Below, in pieces: positions 17,600 to 26,736 of a stretch of DNA of 64,000 bases. The stretch's first letter is position 1. Every line of letters starts with the position of its first letter. Origin of the DNA: Alphaproteobacteria bacterium. GTDB lineage: Bacteria; Pseudomonadota; Alphaproteobacteria; UBA8366; GCA-2717185. The stretch lies in contig JAPKDL010000007.1 in NCBI GenBank assembly GCA_028822585.1, positions 1-64,000 on the forward strand, read 5' to 3'. The position numbers were made by a program, and so were the translations under genes. Below the pieces are notes generated by a model that worked only from the letters and a program-made list of their open reading frames with translations, searched no databases and was not told where the DNA came from.

Positions 17600-18211
17600 T
17601 CAGCTGCCGCCATACGCCGATGGCGATTCGGTCATGGGGTGATTCAGCAGGTGGGGGCGCGGCGCGCCGCCCGCGTCGAGACGGAAATAATGGACGCATT
17701 CATCGTGCAGCTTTTCCGGCGCCTTGTCGGTCATGTCCCAGCCCACAGAAAGCGCGTACAAGGCGCGAAGGACGCCTTTGTGACATACAGCAACGGTGTT
17801 TTTCTGGTCGCGCGCGCATTCGGCGAGAAATGGCTTTAGTCGGTTTTGCACATCGCGGGGGCTTTCGCCGCCGGGCGCGCGAAAATCCAGTCCGTCCGCC
17901 TCCCACGCTTTCATAAGATCACCCAGTTCCGCGCGTAATTCTGGCAGGCGCATTCCTTCCCATTCCGCCCAATTCATTTCAATGAGGCGGTCATCGGCGC
18001 GGGCGGGTTGTCCTGACAAGATCAACGCCGTTTCCTGGGCTCGTTTCAAAGGACTGGCGACCCAATCGAAGCTGCCGAGGTCCTGGGGCGTCGCCCACGC
18101 CGCAACGCTGTCGCGCCCGTTTGGGCTGAGGGGTATATCGCTGTGACCCTGGACAACGCCAGATTCGTTCCATTCGGTGGGCCCATGGCGAATAACAGCC
18201 AACAAGGTCAT
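17600..18211 (-). CDS. histidine phosphatase family protein
   Basis: Phosphoglycerate-mutase-like phosphatase with the RHGPTEWNESGVVQGHSDIP signature holding the catalytic His, the Glu in EMNWAEWEG and the second His in AVCHKGVLRALY. Two hundred residues is usual for the cobC/gpmB branch. It overlaps the preceding glycosyltransferase stop by 4 bases and is coupled to the next one. In this setting it may dephosphorylate a sugar phosphate or nucleotide-sugar precursor. Confidence 0.85.
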   Translation of the reverse strand: MTLLAVIRHGPTEWNESGVVQGHSDIPLSPNGRDSVAAWATPQDLGSFDWVASPLKRAQETALILSGQPARADDRLIEMNWAEWEGMRLPELRAELGDLMKAWEADGLDFRAPGGESPRDVQNRLKPFLAECARDQKNTVAVCHKGVLRALYALSVGWDMTDKAPEKLHDECVHYFRLDAGGAPRPHLLNHPMTESPSAYGGS

Positions 18212-19341
18212 GTGAGATTCTCCAGGATGCAGTTTAAGTGGTGGGCGGCGTCGTCGACGCCATGATGGGTTTGGGCGCGAACCGATGCGGTGCGGCCCAT
18301 CGCGCGGCGGCGATCAGGGTCCTGTAATAGCGCTGCCGTTGCGGTAGCCATATCAGCTTCCAGGTTTGGAGAATCCGACGGAACGATTATTCCCGTTTCC
18401 CCATGCGCGACGATTTGGCGGACGCCGGGCGTTCCGCCGGCGATGACTGGAACCCCGGCGGCTTGGGCTTCCAGAAGGGCCATGCCGTAGGCTTCGCGGA
18501 CCGCAGGCCACACAACTAAATCGGCGGCGGCGTGCATCGCGTCCACGTCAGGCGCGGAGGTTTCGCCAAGCCAGCAAACCCGAGGGTCGCCGTTAAAATT
18601 CGCCTGGATAGCTGCGCGCGCCGGGCCGTCACCCGCAACGAGGAGTTGCAAGGGGGTTTCTCGAAGTCGCTGAAGGACGCCAGCCAGGATCCGATACGAA
18701 TCGCTTTTGTCGCCCTGTCGCAACATGGCTGCGATAACGATCCAGGGCGCATCGGGGTTCAGGCCGTGTCGTTGGGCGAGATCGGCCCGGCGCTTTGCCC
18801 GGTCGTGCGACGCAGATGGGGTCGAACGGGTGTCGACAAACGGCGCCAGGGCGGCCATTCGCCGGTCGTCGTCAACCACGTCGCGCACGCAAGGCGCGTC
18901 ATTCGGGTTGAGTGTAATAACGCGCGCCGCATGGCGTAGGGCGTTTTGAACATCGCCATGCCCGCACCGCCAGGGGCCGTCGACCTGTTTAGGGGCGAAA
19001 CTTGCTTCGGCGACGACATAAGGCACCGCCAGCGCCTCGCTTACCACCGGACCCAGCAGATCGGGCGCTTTGTGGTACAGATGATAAGTGAACCAGAGAT
19101 CCGGGCCGCCCGTCTTGGGGGATTTTTTAATATAAGACTGGGCGATTCGGGCAGCGCGGCGGCGAATGGCAGCCTGGCGCCCGCTGTCGCCCTCGCCCTC
19201 ATAACTGCGCAACGTGGAGGCGATGGTGACCAGATGTCCGGCGCGGCGCAGCGCCAGGATTAACAATCGCGCCATGCGTCGGTCCCCAGAAGGAACCGGG
19301 TGGTTTGGCGGCTTCAACGGTGCATGAAAGGCGATGCGCAT
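18208..19341 (-). CDS. glycosyltransferase family 4
   Basis: GT4 enzyme. The N-terminus FHAPLKPPNHPVPSGDRRMA is the acceptor-side loop; the donor side shows VIAAMLRQGDKSDSYRIL and VWPAVREAYGMALLEAQAAG with the E-x7-E-like pattern. ATG 19341 overlaps the stop of the upstream GT4 gene (TGATG); an in-frame GTG lies three bases earlier. It is tightly coupled with its neighbours, pointing to assembly of one glycan. Confidence 0.85.
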   Translation of the reverse strand: MRIAFHAPLKPPNHPVPSGDRRMARLLILALRRAGHLVTIASTLRSYEGEGDSGRQAAIRRRAARIAQSYIKKSPKTGGPDLWFTYHLYHKAPDLLGPVVSEALAVPYVVAEASFAPKQVDGPWRCGHGDVQNALRHAARVITLNPNDAPCVRDVVDDDRRMAALAPFVDTRSTPSASHDRAKRRADLAQRHGLNPDAPWIVIAAMLRQGDKSDSYRILAGVLQRLRETPLQLLVAGDGPARAAIQANFNGDPRVCWLGETSAPDVDAMHAAADLVVWPAVREAYGMALLEAQAAGVPVIAGGTPGVRQIVAHGETGIIVPSDSPNLEADMATATAALLQDPDRRRAMGRTASVRAQTHHGVDDAAHHLNCILENLT

Positions 19342-20567
19342 CACGCGGCGGTCGATTGTGGTTGAAAAAGTTTCGACAACGAATCGATACCGTCATGCAT
19401 TGAAAAATGGGACCGGACCCGCTCGAATCCAGCCTGCGCCAGTTTGGCCCGTAAAGCCGGGTCTTCCAACAGGCGGCGAAGCGCGTCCGACAGGGCCGCC
19501 GAATCTCCCGGTGTTACCAAAACCCCGGTTTCACCATCAAGGATCAGTTCGGGAATGCCCGACATTCGCGTACTGAGCACGGCCACGCGCTGACTCTGCG
19601 CTTCCATCAAGACGTTGGGCAGGCCGTCGCGGTCGCCATCAGGGGTTTGCTTGCTGGGCAGGACAAAAACATCGGCGCGGCGAATTTCTGACAACACTCT
19701 GCCTTGGGGCTGTGCGCCCAGCCATTCAATGCGGTCTTCCAGTCCTAGGCCATGGGCGCGATCCCGCAATTCGTTCAAAAGCGGCCCGCCGCCAACATGT
19801 CGAAACCGCCAATTCAGGTGTGGTGGCAGGGACGCGAGGGCTTGCAGGCAATCATTGTAGCCTTTCTTGGGCACGGCGCGACCGACCGACAAGATGATCA
19901 AAGGCGTATTAGGCGTGTCTGACATGTGCTCGCAGGCGTCCGGGGGCGCGAATCGGCTAAAATCGAGACCATGATGCACCAGGGACACCGTCTCGGGGTC
20001 CGGCGCTAACGTCCGTAGATAATCGGCACCCGATTGGGTACATGTGACCAACCAATCGAGGCAACCCAGCTTTTCGCGGATGTCCCACTTGGGCGTTGTC
20101 CAAATATCCTTGGCGTGGGCCGACCCGCTCCAGGGCAATCCCCGCATGATCGCGGCGTAGCGCGTGACGGAGGCGGGTGTGTGCAAGAAATGCGCGTGCA
20201 GACGGTCGATGTCGTCCGGCAATTCGCAGGCAACCACACAGGCTTGACCAAACCGTCGCATACGATTTCGCGTAAAGTCGCGACGTAAATCCGCTCCCCA
20301 AAGGGTGAATGCGGCGGTGAATCCCGGTAACGTGCGCGCCTGAATCAGGGCGCGTGCGACTCGCCGGGGTTCGTGATGAAGGTATTCGGGGAGATAGAGA
20401 ATCGGTGCCTGGATTTCCTGGTGGATTGGATGCGTGTCGGTGTCGGTCGGGTGGCGCAGGGAGATAATATGGATTTCATGGCCACGTTTTTCCAGGGCTC
20501 GGATTTCCTGGGCGATGAAGGTTTCCGACAGCCTCGGATAACCCTTTAGGACAAATGCGGTGGCCAT
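19341..20567 (-). CDS. glycosyltransferase family 4
   Basis: GT4 enzyme of 408 residues. The opening VLKGYPRLSETFIAQEIRAL is typical of enzymes of exopolysaccharide clusters. The donor domain has ILSVGRAVPKKGYNDCLQAL and FVLPSKQTPDGDRDGLPNVL followed by MEAQSQRVAVLST. It starts 70 bases behind the MurG-like gene at 20638, in a gap long enough for a minor promoter. It is the second of three consecutive glycosyltransferases if the upstream gene is counted. Confidence 0.88.
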   Translation of the reverse strand: MATAFVLKGYPRLSETFIAQEIRALEKRGHEIHIISLRHPTDTDTHPIHQEIQAPILYLPEYLHHEPRRVARALIQARTLPGFTAAFTLWGADLRRDFTRNRMRRFGQACVVACELPDDIDRLHAHFLHTPASVTRYAAIMRGLPWSGSAHAKDIWTTPKWDIREKLGCLDWLVTCTQSGADYLRTLAPDPETVSLVHHGLDFSRFAPPDACEHMSDTPNTPLIILSVGRAVPKKGYNDCLQALASLPPHLNWRFRHVGGGPLLNELRDRAHGLGLEDRIEWLGAQPQGRVLSEIRRADVFVLPSKQTPDGDRDGLPNVLMEAQSQRVAVLSTRMSGIPELILDGETGVLVTPGDSAALSDALRRLLEDPALRAKLAQAGFERVRSHFSMHDGIDSLSKLFQPQSTAA

Positions 20568-20637
20568 CGCTAAAAACCCTAGGTTCTTCCATTGCGGTTA
20601 AGGCCATCTATCTTGCGACTCATGGCCCTTGCGGTTC

Positions 20638-21867
20638 TTAGGCTTGTTGGCGCGCTGATGCAATTTCCGGCTGGGCGGATTTGGGCCGACGCTCCAGCAT
20701 GTGCCGGGTTAGGATATTAACATTATTGAGTCCATCGAGAAGTCCGGGCACGACGATGTCCGAGGGTGAATTTTGCTGTGGCAGATGCCGTAAGGCGGTA
20801 GCCATCGTTTTGGCCGCGCGAACGCTGTCATCGCATAACATGGTGACAAGGCCCAAATCTTCCGCGCGGCTGGTGCGGATGTATTGTTCCAACCGGGGGG
20901 CGGTGCGCGGCACGATGAGCGCTTTTTTGTCGAAGGACAGTATTTCACAAAATGTATTATAACCGCCCATGGCGACAATGCCTTCCGCTCGGGCGACTAA
21001 GCTTTCCATATGAGCTTCAAAGGTGATGGCGTCGACTTTATCCAGCGCGTCGGCGCGGGCGATGAACTCGGACCGGCGTTCCGATTGCATGAACGGGCCC
21101 AACACAACCATCGACGCATACGGCAGGTCTTTTTCGGTTTCATAGGCGCGCAATACCCAATCCACCAATATTTCGCCATCGCCGCCACCGCCGGGCGTCA
21201 CCAGAATGTACGGCCTATCTGTCTTCGCCAAGGCAGGTTGACCGACAGGTTTGGGGCCTTCGAAGCGGCGCAAATATCCGGTGTAGACCATTTTACGGCG
21301 CAGCGATTCCGGCAGGCCGATTTCCGCAAGGGGTTCGCAAATCTGCGGCAGTCCGTAGACCCACATTTCATCGTAATAGGTTTCCAGCGCCGGGATGGCG
21401 TTTTTCCGTTTCCATTCCGGTCCCAACAATCGGGGTTCGTCCAACACGTCGCGCAGGCCAAGGACAATGTGCGCGCCGCGTTTTTTGAGAATGTCCAACG
21501 TGGCGGCGAGTTCGCCGCGCAGGCCGAGCGGTTCTTTGTCGACGATAAATATATCAGGGTCAAAAAATTCTGCGGTGTGTTGAATTATTGACGCGCGCAT
21601 CGCGATCGTGTCGTCCACCGCCATGGGCAATGTCAGGGAGGTGTATTCCCCGTTGCGTAATTTTATGACGCCGGGAATTCTGACGAAATCAACGCGAGAT
21701 CGAAAATCAAAACTGCCAATAATAGGCGATCCGGACAGGATCAACACCGACAAATCCTCATTGCTTTCGCAGAGGGCGTGCGCTATGGCACTGCATCGTC
21801 GCAGATGGCCTAAACCAAAGGTGTCGTGGCTGTATATAAGAACACGCGGTGGCGTCCGTTGCTTCAT
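20638..21867 (-). CDS. MurG-like glycosyltransferase (paralogue 2)
   Basis: GT-B glycosyltransferase with the opening VLIYSHDTFGLGHLRRCSAI and the donor-side motif GGYNTFCEILSFDKKALIVP. ATG 21867 is preferred to a start nine codons earlier because the family begins close to the RVLIYSHD strand. It is the first gene of the minus-strand glycan/transport run and is divergent from the ABC exporter gene at 22145, so a shared control region lies between. Product probably an envelope polysaccharide; this is inference from neighbours. Confidence 0.8.
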   Translation of the reverse strand: MKQRTPPRVLIYSHDTFGLGHLRRCSAIAHALCESNEDLSVLILSGSPIIGSFDFRSRVDFVRIPGVIKLRNGEYTSLTLPMAVDDTIAMRASIIQHTAEFFDPDIFIVDKEPLGLRGELAATLDILKKRGAHIVLGLRDVLDEPRLLGPEWKRKNAIPALETYYDEMWVYGLPQICEPLAEIGLPESLRRKMVYTGYLRRFEGPKPVGQPALAKTDRPYILVTPGGGGDGEILVDWVLRAYETEKDLPYASMVVLGPFMQSERRSEFIARADALDKVDAITFEAHMESLVARAEGIVAMGGYNTFCEILSFDKKALIVPRTAPRLEQYIRTSRAEDLGLVTMLCDDSVRAAKTMATALRHLPQQNSPSDIVVPGLLDGLNNVNILTRHMLERRPKSAQPEIASARQQA

Positions 21868-22144
21868 TACTTCCCGTCCTTGGCCCGTCTTCACCGATGC
21901 AAAACCGTGTTCCCTGACCGGTTTCGCACCCTTCGTTTCCGTTCAATTCTAATGCGTCACGGCATCGACCGGATGGATTCATGCCTATGTCCGCGCATAG
22001 AAGTTATTTAAATAAACGTCTTTCAAGGATTAATGCCAGACATTTACGGTTTTGAAAAGCTGCGCTAAGGTGCGGGCGAATAAAATTTTAGTTTCATAAC
22101 ACGGACTTTTTAAAAGTCCTGGCTGGAGGCCGCGCGGTAGTTTC
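21868..22144. promoter_or_regulatory. divergent region between glycan run and ABC exporter run
   Basis: A 277-base gap between two gene runs that point away from each other. It should carry promoters for both. Its middle (about 21990-22100) is A+T-rich. No operator palindrome stood out by eye. Confidence 0.35.
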
Positions 22145-24811
22145 ATGGAAAAGTCCATTTTCAAATACATTTTGAAGTATAGTGCGGCTCAGCAAATTTA
22201 CTTGCTTTGCGTCATTCTTGCCTTCTATCCGTTTTTGTTTATTTCGCTTGATCTGCCAAAGATCATTATTAACCGGGCAATCAAGCCGAATGCGGATGGT
22301 GACGTGTTTGAAGCGCCCATCTTTGGATATGAAATAGAATTTGATGTCTCGCAACTAACCTTCCTTCTAATTCTAAGCTTTTTCTATTTGGCGTTGGTCT
22401 TCATCACGGGCGGCTTCAAATACTACATCAACGTCTTCAAGGGCCGGATGGGGGAGCGCTTGTTGCGGCGGCTGCGTTATCAGCTTTATACGCGGATACT
22501 CCGGTTTCCCCTTCCCCATTTCAAAAAAGTCAGTCAGGGCGAGTTGATCCCGATGATCACGGCGGAAGTCGAGCCGCTGGGCGGGTTCATTGGCATCGCC
22601 TTTGCCGACCCGCTGTTTTTTGGCGGCCAGTTGATGTTGATTCTCGGTTATATCTTTTTGCAGGATTGGAGGCTTGGCCTGGCGGCGGCAGCGCTGATCC
22701 CCGTGCAGGGGTTTATAATTCCCAAACTGCAAAAAAAGGTGAATGCGCTGGGCAAACAGCGTGTCCAGAACGTACGGCGGTTGTCGGATCATCTTTCCGA
22801 ATCGGTGTCGGGCATCGGTGAAATACACGCCCACGATACATCGAATTTGGAACTATCCCGGTTCTCGAGTCGATTGGGCGGCATTTATTTAATCCGTTAT
22901 GAAATATATCGGCGAAAATTCTTCGTTAAATTTCTGAATAATTTTATTGATAAGTTGACGCCCTTTTTCTTCTTCTCAATTGGCGGCTTTCTGGTGATCG
23001 AGGGGCATTTGACGGTCGGTGCTTTGGTGGCGGTATTGAATGCGTACAAAGATTTGGCCAGCCCCTGGAAAGAACTTTTGGCCTGGTATCAGCAAAAAGA
23101 AGATGTTCGCATCAAATATGAACAAGTGGTCGAGCAGTTTGAACCTCAAGGCATGTTGGAAGAAAATTTGCAGCATGACGAACCAACCGCGTCGTCCCCC
23201 ATCACCGGCGAGCTTTCGGTGAGTAATGTTAGTGTGGCGGACGAAGACGGCGTTCGGTCCATTGACACGGTGTCCTTTACGACGCCGTCTACTGCCCATG
23301 TGGCTATCGTTGGATCCAGCGGCAGCGGCAAGGACGACTTGGCTCAGGTTGTGGCGCGGTTGTTGGCGCCGACCAGCGGTAGGGTCCTGTTTGGGGGTCA
23401 AGACATCGCCAATATGCCCGAAGCCGTCACCGGTCGCGATATTGCGTATGTTGGCTCAAATGCATATTTGCAGTCGTTTTCCGTTGGCGACAATTTGGTC
23501 TATGGCCTGAAACACCGGCCCTTGGTCGACCGCAAATATAACGCTGCTGATACTGCGGCAGCGACCCTGGAAAAGGCAGAAGCTGCAGAAACGGGTAACT
23601 CACCCTATGATTACAATGCTGACTGGGTCGATTACGCGGCGGCGGGCGTGTCTGATGGCGAGGCGTTGATAGGCCGCGTCAACACATTGTTGGGCATGGT
23701 GGAGTTATCGGACGATGTCTATCAATTGGGTTTGCGAGGTACGATTAACCCCAAGAAGCGTGGCGATATTGAGGAACGGATTATGTCTGCTCGCCATGCG
23801 TTGCGCGACCGTTTGTCTGAACCGGAAATCGCACCATTAATCGAACCGTTTGACCAGACGCGCTTTAACACCAATGCGTCTGTGGCGGAAAATATACTGT
23901 TTGGGTTGCCGGTGGGCGACTCATTCGATCTCGAAAAATTGGCGGAACATCCCTATATCCGACAGGTTCTTGATAAAGTTGGCCTGACTGAAGATTTTTT
24001 GGCGATTGGCCAAAACGTGGCGCAGACGATGGTCGAGCTGTTTGCGGATTTACCGCCGGGCCATGAATTTTTCGAGCAATTCAGCTTCATTGATGCAGAG
24101 GACCTGCCAGATTATCAGACCTTGCTGGGGCGCGCTGCGCGCGGCGCCGACGGCTTGACCGAAGAAGACCGACTGCGGCTCATTTCGTTGCCGTTTAAAT
24201 TGAACCCGGCGCGCCATCGACTAGATCTGATAGACGAACGTATGATGGAGCGAATTCTTGAAGCGCGCGAGGCTTTTGCGGCGGACTTACCGGAAGCGCT
24301 ATCTGACAAGGTCGCGTTCTTCGATGTTGACGCCTACAATCCCACGGCGTCGTTACAAGACAATATCCTGTTCGGCAAACTGGCCTATGGGCAGGCGCAA
24401 TCCGCTGCGAAAGTGCGCGAGGTGATTGCAGATGTTATCGACAATCTCGACCTTCGGGATACGGTTATTTCGGTTGGGCTGGACTTCCCGGCGGGCACCG
24501 GTGGTGCAAGATTATCTCAGGCGCAGCGGCAAAAACTGGCGATAGCGCGTGCGGTGATCAAAGAGCCAGCGCTACTCATTTTGAACGAAGCTGCGGTGAG
24601 TCTGGACCAATCCGTGCAGGCTGTCATTTTGGATAATATCTTGAACGAACGGCATGGGCGCGGCGTTATCTGGGTCCTGAACCGCATCGACGACGCGCAA
24701 AAATTTGACGAAATCATTGTAATGAAAGACGGTCGTGTCGTGGAAAATGGATCCTACGACAACCTGTCCGCTCAAGACGGTGAATTCAAAGCGCTTCTGG
24801 GCTCCGTATAA
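22145..24811 (+). CDS. ABC exporter-like protein with degenerate, insertion-bearing ATPase domain
   Basis: 888 residues, about 300 longer than a usual half-transporter. Residues 1-320 form a six-helix exporter domain. The ATPase domain starts near 355 with Walker A GSSGSGKDD (390-398), where Asp397 replaces the usual Ser/Thr. The signature is LSQAQ (790-794) in place of LSGGQ, Walker B is LLILNEAA (810-817) with Asn for Asp, and the switch His is Asn846 (WVLNRI). Between Walker A and signature lies about 390 residues of sequence instead of about 100. Within it the structural phrase that follows the Q-loop occurs three times: SVGDNLVYG (446-454), SVAENILFG (579-587) and SLQDNILFG (736-744). 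ATP hydrolysis is doubtful. It heads a run with a cNMP-binding protein and a methyltransferase. Confidence 0.85.
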   Translation: MEKSIFKYILKYSAAQQIYLLCVILAFYPFLFISLDLPKIIINRAIKPNADGDVFEAPIFGYEIEFDVSQLTFLLILSFFYLALVFITGGFKYYINVFKGRMGERLLRRLRYQLYTRILRFPLPHFKKVSQGELIPMITAEVEPLGGFIGIAFADPLFFGGQLMLILGYIFLQDWRLGLAAAALIPVQGFIIPKLQKKVNALGKQRVQNVRRLSDHLSESVSGIGEIHAHDTSNLELSRFSSRLGGIYLIRYEIYRRKFFVKFLNNFIDKLTPFFFFSIGGFLVIEGHLTVGALVAVLNAYKDLASPWKELLAWYQQKEDVRIKYEQVVEQFEPQGMLEENLQHDEPTASSPITGELSVSNVSVADEDGVRSIDTVSFTTPSTAHVAIVGSSGSGKDDLAQVVARLLAPTSGRVLFGGQDIANMPEAVTGRDIAYVGSNAYLQSFSVGDNLVYGLKHRPLVDRKYNAADTAAATLEKAEAAETGNSPYDYNADWVDYAAAGVSDGEALIGRVNTLLGMVELSDDVYQLGLRGTINPKKRGDIEERIMSARHALRDRLSEPEIAPLIEPFDQTRFNTNASVAENILFGLPVGDSFDLEKLAEHPYIRQVLDKVGLTEDFLAIGQNVAQTMVELFADLPPGHEFFEQFSFIDAEDLPDYQTLLGRAARGADGLTEEDRLRLISLPFKLNPARHRLDLIDERMMERILEAREAFAADLPEALSDKVAFFDVDAYNPTASLQDNILFGKLAYGQAQSAAKVREVIADVIDNLDLRDTVISVGLDFPAGTGGARLSQAQRQKLAIARAVIKEPALLILNEAAVSLDQSVQAVILDNILNERHGRGVIWVLNRIDDAQKFDEIIVMKDGRVVENGSYDNLSAQDGEFKALLGSV

Positions 24812-24916
24812 TTTTCGGGAATGCAGATGAATTCACCGCATGTTCACGCATTTTGTGGTAGTTTGAATTAACCAAGAAATTGTTGGCGCTGCGCCGCCAC
24901 TCAAGGAGACGCCTGA

Positions 24917-25369
24917 ATGGGATTACTGGATGAGGTGGAATTACTTCGAAAAATTCCGATTTTCTCAAAAATTGAACCCTCGAAGTTAAAATTGTTAGCG
25001 TTCACAAGCGAGCGCCTAACCTATGCCGAGGGTGACGTGTTGTTCGAGCAAGGGGATGCTGGCGACGCCGCATATATTATCATTGGCGGCAAGGCCGACG
25101 TGGTGGTGGATACGCCAGGCGGTCCTTTGATCGTGGCGACTTTGGATGAAAATGAAATTGTGGGTGAAATAGCCATTTTGTGCGACGTGCCACGAACTGC
25201 GACGGTGAAGGCGAAAACCGAAGTGACGACATTGCGCATCACCAAGGATTTGTTTTTCAGCCTCGTCGTGGAGTTTCCACAAATCGCCGTAGAAATTATG
25301 CGTGAACTGGCGCATCGACTTGAAGTGACGACGGCCCGGCTTCGAGAAGCTGTGGGGAAACCTCAATAA
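24917..25369 (+). CDS. cyclic nucleotide-binding domain protein
   Basis: A single cNMP-binding beta barrel of 150 residues without a DNA-binding domain. The phosphate-binding cassette is well kept (VGEIAILCDVPRTATV at about 91-106, with Glu and Arg in the positions that hold cyclic nucleotide). An AAGGAGA ribosome site precedes the ATG. It may regulate the ABC exporter just upstream or bind through partner proteins. The pairing with the exporter gene is probably functional but unproven. Confidence 0.88.
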   Translation: MGLLDEVELLRKIPIFSKIEPSKLKLLAFTSERLTYAEGDVLFEQGDAGDAAYIIIGGKADVVVDTPGGPLIVATLDENEIVGEIAILCDVPRTATVKAKTEVTTLRITKDLFFSLVVEFPQIAVEIMRELAHRLEVTTARLREAVGKPQ

Positions 25370-25386
25370 AATGAATACATTATAGT

Positions 25387-25878
25387 ATGTCGCGGCTAGA
25401 TGCTGTTATTGGGCGCTTGAAATCGCAACGAAGCTGTTTAAATGCGGCGGTCGCTCTTATTGGCGAGGCTCCCGGTCATGTTCTGGAGCTTGGTTTGGGG
25501 AATGGGCGGACTTATGACCATCTACGCCTATTGTTTCCAAATCGAAATATTTATGTGTTTGATCGGGAAGTCGCCTCGCACCCGGACTGCCGTCCGCCTG
25601 CCGACCGGTTATTTTTGGGGTCTATGGAGGATACCTTAGCGGCGGCGACGGCGCGACTGGGCGCAAAGGCGGCGTTGATTCACGCGGATATCGGGTTTGG
25701 GGATGCGGCGGCTACGGAACGCAATGTTGCGACCCTCGGACCCCTGTTGCCGGGTCTTCTTCGACAGGGTGGAATTATCTTTTGTGACCAATCACTCGAC
25801 GGTGTTTCTGACTTTACCGCTATAACAATGCCAGGCGATGTCGCGGTGGACCGGTATTACGGATATCACAAAAAGTGA
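25387..25878 (+). CDS. small class I SAM-dependent methyltransferase
   Basis: 163 residues with motif I VLELGLGNGRTYDHLR and post-I acidic residue VFDRE. The C-terminal beta strand part is short, so this is a minimal methyltransferase. It begins 17 bases behind the cNMP-protein stop and ends close to the convergent ExoIII gene. Substrate unknown; the neighbours suggest an envelope component. Confidence 0.72.
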   Translation: MSRLDAVIGRLKSQRSCLNAAVALIGEAPGHVLELGLGNGRTYDHLRLLFPNRNIYVFDREVASHPDCRPPADRLFLGSMEDTLAAATARLGAKAALIHADIGFGDAAATERNVATLGPLLPGLLRQGGIIFCDQSLDGVSDFTAITMPGDVAVDRYYGYHKK

Positions 25879-25917
25879 CAGCGCGCGGTTACCGTAAAAA
25901 TAGGTATAAAACCTAGC

Positions 25918-26712
25918 TTATTCGGTGTTAATATCAACGATGACGGGCGCGTGGTCCGATGGTTTTTCCCAGCTTCGTGCGTCACGAAAAACGCTTGCGC
26001 CGGACAATGCGCTCTCCAAAGGTGGGGTGACCCAGACATGATCCAGCCGACGACCCCGGTCGGCCTTGGTCCAATCTCGGGAGCGATAACTCCACCAACT
26101 ATATAAACGTTCCGTATCCGGAATAAAATGGCGAACCGCATCAATCCACGCGGATTGCGTTTGAAGGGCTGAAAGCTTCTCGACCTCGATTGGCGTGTGG
26201 GAGACGACTTTTAAAAGCTGTTTATGGGACCAGACATCCATTTCCAGCGGCGCAATATTCAAATCGCCCACCAGCACCATTTTTTGGCCTGACGACCGGT
26301 TTTCGGCAAACCAAGTCGCCATTTCGTCCAGAAATGACAGTTTGTGCGCAAATTTTTCATTCTCACAGGGATCAGGCGCATCCCCGCCAGCGGGGATATA
26401 GAAGTTGTGAAGCTCAACACCGCCGGGTAGTTGGGCGCTTATATGGCGGCAATCGGCTTTATCGCACCATTGTAGGCGGGTCACGTTGTTTAACGGCAAC
26501 CGGGACAGGATCGCGACGCCATTGTACCCCTTCATGCCCGTGAAAGCGATGTGGGGGTAGCCCATATCCTTTATCGCGTCGGCCGGGAATAAGTCGTCGA
26601 CCACCTTGGTTTCCTGCAGGCAGATGACATCAGGGGATTGTTCCTGCGCCAGACGCTGCAATAAATCGATACGCAATCGAACTGAATTAATATTCCAGGT
26701 CACTAACCGCAT
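25918..26712 (-). CDS. xth: exodeoxyribonuclease III
   Basis: AP endonuclease/3'-5' exonuclease of base excision repair. The EEP fold motifs are all present: TWNINSVRLRIDLL, the metal Glu in VICLQETKV, VGDLNIAP with Asp and Asn, and the catalytic SDHAPV. ATG 26712 follows AAGGTG; a GTG three codons earlier is less likely. The 264-residue length is normal. It converges on the methyltransferase gene. Confidence 0.92.
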   Translation of the reverse strand: MRLVTWNINSVRLRIDLLQRLAQEQSPDVICLQETKVVDDLFPADAIKDMGYPHIAFTGMKGYNGVAILSRLPLNNVTRLQWCDKADCRHISAQLPGGVELHNFYIPAGGDAPDPCENEKFAHKLSFLDEMATWFAENRSSGQKMVLVGDLNIAPLEMDVWSHKQLLKVVSHTPIEVEKLSALQTQSAWIDAVRHFIPDTERLYSWWSYRSRDWTKADRGRRLDHVWVTPPLESALSGASVFRDARSWEKPSDHAPVIVDINTE

Positions 26713-26736
26713 TGGAATCACCTTCTTCGAGGGAGA

